From contig JAQTXY010000076.1 in assembly GCA_028688535.1 (NCBI GenBank), positions 1-7,876 on the forward strand: a stretch of 7,876 nucleotides of DNA, in the 5' to 3' direction. The stretch's first letter is position 1. Each line of letters opens with the position of its first letter. Source of the stretch: Methanothrix sp. (lineage in GTDB: Archaea; Halobacteriota; Methanosarcinia; Methanotrichales; Methanotrichaceae). A program made the translations under genes and the position numbers. Under the pieces are notes generated by a model. It ran no database searches and was not told the DNA's origin. It saw nothing but the letters and a program-made list of their open reading frames with translations. Of the stretch, positions 5,104 through 7,876 are shown in pieces.

Positions 5104-6786
5104 GTGAAACCACTATGTTTAGTCTTTTTAATAGGCATGCTGATTTTATCTTCATCAGGATGTTCAAAAAGTATCGACATAAATCAAAGTCCGCTCGAAG
5201 GATACCCGATTGCTTCCGATGTTTTCACGACACTCCAGAAGACGGTCGTGCCTGACTCATTACCTCCGGATTCAGAGACGTTTTTTCCATATGAGATTTC
5301 AAAATACAAGCAAAACGGCTATGGCAACTGGAGTTATGGAACTGGTATCGATTTTGTAAAGCGGCTCGACATCATGCCGGCCAATTATAGCGGTCCATCA
5401 GTAACCAATTCTACAAGACTTCTGAATTTCTTTGCCATGACCGACATCCATGTCACCGACAAAGAGACTCCTGCTCAAGTCATCTACTTGGGCTACAAAG
5501 GCGGTATTTCTTCGGGATATTCGCCTGTTATGCTATATACGACTCATGTTCTCGACGCGGCTGTTCAGACAATAAATGCCCTTAACAAAAAAGATGCGTT
5601 TGATTTTGGCATCTCTTTGGGCGATGGTATCAACAGCGCTCAGTACAACGAACTAAGATGGTATATCGATGTCCTTGACGGCAAAAATATAACCCCAGAT
5701 TCAGGTGTCAAGGATGATCCAATCCCCGGACCGCATAATGATTATCAGGATGAATACCAAGCGGCAGGACTAAATGGGACGATCAATTGGTATCAGACTC
5801 TCGGCAACCACGATCATTTCTGGATAGGTTCAAATCCAGTGAACGATTACCTCCGACCGACTTATATCGGCGAGAACATCCTAAACTTGGGGAATATATT
5901 AACAGATCCTCTTGGCGTAGATAGTCGTGGTTTCTATATGGGTTCAATCGATGGCCGGACGCCTTACGGTGACATTATAGGTGTAGGACCTGTCAAAGAC
6001 TTTGCAGTACCTCCGAAAGTACTTGCAGCCGATCCGAACCGCCGTCCGCTTTCTAGAAATGAGTGGATGAGCGAATTTTTCAACACATCTTCAAGTCCGA
6101 AGGGACATGGATTCAATCAATCTAATGTAAAAACGGGATTCGCCTGCTATACTTTCGAACCGAAGTCGAATATACCGGTCAAAGTCATTGTGCTCGATGA
6201 TACCCAAAGGGAAAACGATCCCAATGTCCAAGGCTATGGGCATGGCTCTCTTGACCAAGAACGTTATGACTGGCTTGTAAAAGAACTTGATAAAGGTCAG
6301 TCTGAAGGTAAGCTCATGATCATCGCTGCGCACATACCGATCGGCGTGGAAAAAGCTGGTTCCTTTATCGGTTGGTGGTCCAACGCTTATGTCTCCGAGG
6401 AGAATCTGACGGCTATTCTTCATACATATCCGAATCTCATCCTGTGGATCGCCGGACATCGTCATCTCAATACAATTACTGCATTTAAATCACCGGATGA
6501 TGAGCGTCCTGAACTCGGCTTCTGGGAGGTTGAAACCTCATCATTAAGGGATTTCCCTCAGCAGCTGCGCACTTTCGAGATCGTCCGCAACAGCGACAAT
6601 ACGGTTTCCATCTTTACGACAGACGTGGATCCAGCAGTCAAAGACGGGTCGCCTGCTGCGATATCGCGTTCTTATGCGATCGCGTCTCAGAAGATATTCA
6701 ACAATCCGTTAGCGGCAGCGCCTACGGGTTCGTACAATGCAGAGCTTGTCAAACAATTGACTCCGGAAATGCAGGAGAAATTATGA
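5104..6786 (+). CDS. lipoprotein metallophosphoesterase
   Basis: About 560 residues from GTG 5104, or 564 from GTG 5092; the later start is preferred for its GGAGGG and because it gives a clean signal peptide. VKPLCLVFLIGMLILSSSGC is a lipoprotein-type leader with a lipobox-like SSGC, so the mature protein should be anchored by Cys outside the membrane. The calcineurin-like metal-binding set is complete (numbered from 5092): D118 and H120 in MTDIHVTD, D178 in SLGDG, GNHD at 238-241, H414 in AAHIPIG, and H456/H458 in AGHRH. These bind a two-metal centre that hydrolyses phosphoesters. The long insert between the GNHD and AAH motifs and the overall length recall the RPA4764-type metallophosphoesterase family (TIGR03768), from memory only; the substrate is unknown. 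The gene has its own promoter-like TATA box, no operon partner, and is less G+C-rich than the pseudogenes on both sides, which hints at acquisition. No defect is seen. Confidence 0.9.
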   Translation: MKPLCLVFLIGMLILSSSGCSKSIDINQSPLEGYPIASDVFTTLQKTVVPDSLPPDSETFFPYEISKYKQNGYGNWSYGTGIDFVKRLDIMPANYSGPSVTNSTRLLNFFAMTDIHVTDKETPAQVIYLGYKGGISSGYSPVMLYTTHVLDAAVQTINALNKKDAFDFGISLGDGINSAQYNELRWYIDVLDGKNITPDSGVKDDPIPGPHNDYQDEYQAAGLNGTINWYQTLGNHDHFWIGSNPVNDYLRPTYIGENILNLGNILTDPLGVDSRGFYMGSIDGRTPYGDIIGVGPVKDFAVPPKVLAADPNRRPLSRNEWMSEFFNTSSSPKGHGFNQSNVKTGFACYTFEPKSNIPVKVIVLDDTQRENDPNVQGYGHGSLDQERYDWLVKELDKGQSEGKLMIIAAHIPIGVEKAGSFIGWWSNAYVSEENLTAILHTYPNLILWIAGHRHLNTITAFKSPDDERPELGFWEVETSSLRDFPQQLRTFEIVRNSDNTVSIFTTDVDPAVKDGSPAAISRSYAIASQKIFNNPLAAAPTGSYNAELVKQLTPEMQEKL

Positions 6787-6828
6787 AGCAAGACCAGTCA
6801 ATAGGCTGACCGCAGACATCGGCTGGGC

Positions 6829-7237
6829 ATGGCAGACCTGCGCCCGGATCTCCTGCACCGTTGCCTCCAGCTCGCTCCCCGTACCGCGTAGCTCTCGCGC
6901 TCGGCTACCAGCTGGCGGGCGACCTGCCGCGGGCCAAGGAGTAAACCGTGCAGGCTCTGGCCGACGATCCCGGTAATCCCGTGGCCCTCAAGAACCTGGG
7001 CGCCATCCTCGGCAAGGAGGGAGACTGCCTGCGGGCTTTCTACTATCTGCGCCAGTCCTACCAGACTGATCCCCAGGACCCGCAGACCGTGTACGGCCTC
7101 GCCTTCGCCTATATGAAGCAGGAGGCACCCGAGGACCTGCGCCGCCTGGCCTGGCCAGGAACGGGCTTGGGGAGATTGCAGACAGGCAGCTCAAGATTGG
7201 AGACCCAAACCATCAAGATATACGGAAAAGCAGCTAA
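6829..7237 (+). pseudogene. TPR-repeat protein remnant
   Basis: Tetratricopeptide repeats can be followed through three frames. MADLRPDLLHRCLQLAP opens at 6829; a shift near 6880 moves to VALALGYQLAGDLPRAKE; TAA at 6942-6944 interrupts; and the same frame resumes at 6945 with TVQALADDPGNPVALKNLG, AFYYLRQSYQTDPQDPQ and VYGLAFAYMKQ. A 5-bp tandem duplication (CTGGC CTGGC, 7146-7155) then throws it out of frame. Removing one copy restores LARNGLGEIADRQLKIGD and a stop TAA at 7235-7237. The alanine, leucine and proline spacing is typical of 34-residue TPR units that act as protein-binding scaffolds. A frame from GTG 6948 stays open to 7412, but everything after about 7150 in it is frameshifted read-through. 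The start of the gene is not identifiable, so the 5' end is probably lost too. Confidence 0.7.
7146..7155 (+). repeat. 5-bp tandem duplication that breaks the TPR frame
   Basis: CTGGC is directly repeated. Deleting one copy joins the upstream RRLA frame to RNGLGEIADRQLK, which reads as the native C-terminal tail. This looks like a replication-slippage event. Confidence 0.6.
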
Positions 7238-7411
7238 GGTCCTCTGTAGGGTCGTCAGAGCCCCTAGAACAGCTCCTGAAAAGCCACGGACAAAAGTCTG
7301 CCTGGAAGGTAATTCCATTCGCGTGGCTCACTACAGTGACCCTGAAGGCGCGGAGGGAACTACCGAAAGATGCATATGTCTGTCTTGTAAGCTGTCCATG
7401 CTGGAATTATA

Positions 7412-7795
7412 ATGGAGAAAAGCCAACAACGGGAGAAAATACTGAACCACCCAAAGCCATTATCGCCAAATCAAAGGAGCGCAGTCCTCAGTAGTAACCA
7501 GCACATAAGAATCATTGCCGGCACTGGGGCTGGCAAAACCGAGACATTAACCAGAAGAATCGTCTACCACCTCATATACGAAGAGATCGACCCGGCTGCT
7601 ATAGTAGCATTCACCTTCACCGACAAGGCCGCCCAGGGCATGAAGAGCAGGATCTACGACAGGCTTAAAGACATTGGCCGGGATGATCTTCGTGCCCGCA
7701 TCGGAGATCTTTACGTGGGCACAATTCATGGCTACTGCTTCCGGCTTCTTACAGATTATTTGGCTCCTCGCTATTTTCTATGGGTAACCGGTTAA
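7412..7795 (+). pseudogene. UvrD/REP-type helicase, N-terminal fragment
   Basis: This is the first 120 or so residues of a superfamily 1A DNA helicase. LSPNQRSAV at 17-25 is the Q motif, AGTGAGKT at 36-43 is Walker A, VAFTFTDKAAQGMKSRI at 65-81 is motif Ia, and VGTIHGYCFRLL at 102-113 is motif Ib. After YLAPRY (about 121) the expected sequence (a following DExx Walker B, motifs III-VI) is absent; six more codons (FLWVTG) lead to TAA at 7793-7795. Normal members are 600-1000 residues long. The start at ATG 7412 fits the family N-terminus although no strong ribosome binding site precedes it. The cut lies next to sequence that resembles an insertion-sequence end. The fragment keeps ATP-binding residues but cannot act as a helicase. 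Confidence 0.88.
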
Positions 7796-7876
7796 GTCTT
7801 TATAGCAACTCATGCTAGAAAGTTAGCCGTGTCTCTCTCACAGGAAGCCCTCTTTAAAATGGCGTTGAATCTCGAA
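7771..7876 (-). mobile_element. probable end of an insertion sequence, continuing off right edge
   Basis: The helicase is lost abruptly near 7771-7784, and on the minus strand a short frame enters from the right edge and reads FEIQRHFKEGFL before TGA at 7838-7840. This looks like the C-terminal tail of a transposase followed by about 60 bases of non-coding element end. The perfect 10-bp palindrome TAACCGGTTA lies at 7785-7794. The family cannot be named from 12 residues, and the exact element boundary is unknown. Confidence 0.4.

Noticed and set aside
6091..6465. 124-codon minus-strand frame
   Set aside because: Antisense to the phosphoesterase across its conserved AAH and AGHRH motifs; a shadow.
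6988..7318. Two minus-strand frames of 68-69 codons
   Set aside because: Antisense to the TPR remnant, arginine- and proline-rich as expected for the reverse of G+C-rich coding DNA.
7175..7494. Plus-strand frame reading KVIPFAWLTTVTLKARRELP up to TAG 7492
   Set aside because: It looks slightly protein-like but has no good start, overlaps the helicase N-terminus out of frame, and matches no family I know; kept only as a note.

Overview
The window looks like a decayed, insertion-sequence-rich accessory stretch of an archaeal chromosome, most likely from a methanogen of the Methanothrix/Methanosarcina kind. This is an inference. It rests on an archaeal-style TATA box ahead of the one clearly intact cellular gene, a Cas6b-type fragment, WD40, TPR and UvrD sequences of the sort common in those genomes, and IS3/IS21/IS110 debris. 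No rRNA, tRNA or CRISPR array was seen.

Layout: (1) 1-546: the C-terminal half of a Cas6b-like CRISPR endoribonuclease on the minus strand, cut off at its 5' side. (2) 547-1429: remnant of an IS110-family element on the minus strand. Its transposase frame is unbroken except for two internal TAG codons and lacks the N-terminal catalytic domain; two hairpins lie downstream of it. (3) 1430-2715: a structurally complete IS3-family element (35-bp imperfect terminal repeats, OrfA/OrfB, intact DDE triad, A7 slippery run) with unrelated sequence on each side and no target duplication. (4) 2716-3265: an istB (IS21 family) remnant trimmed at both ends. (5) 3367-4605: an unusual fusion of a 3D (Asp-Asp-Asp) domain with a seven-bladed WD40 propeller, probably missing its 5' end. 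(6) 4686-4994: an unidentified minus-strand pseudogene with two single-base frameshifts. (7) 5104-6786: an intact predicted lipoprotein metallophosphoesterase with its own promoter. (8) 6829-7237: a TPR-protein pseudogene broken by a frameshift, a nonsense codon and a 5-bp tandem duplication. (9) 7412-7795: the first ~120 residues of a UvrD-type helicase, cut off by what appears to be the end of another insertion sequence running off the right edge.

The genes do not form a working operon. Only the IS3 element and the phosphoesterase look fully functional, and the 3D-WD40 gene may be. The pseudogene stretches around 4690-4960 and 6800-7150 are visibly richer in G+C than the phosphoesterase between them (for example 39 of 60 at 4861-4920 and 43 of 60 at 6841-6900, against 26 of 60 at 5401-5460), which suggests DNA of mixed origin. 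I did not find a convincing new multi-gene system. The most distinctive items are the 3D-WD40 fusion, the amber-only interruptions of the IS110 transposase, and the hairpin-bearing non-coding end of that element.
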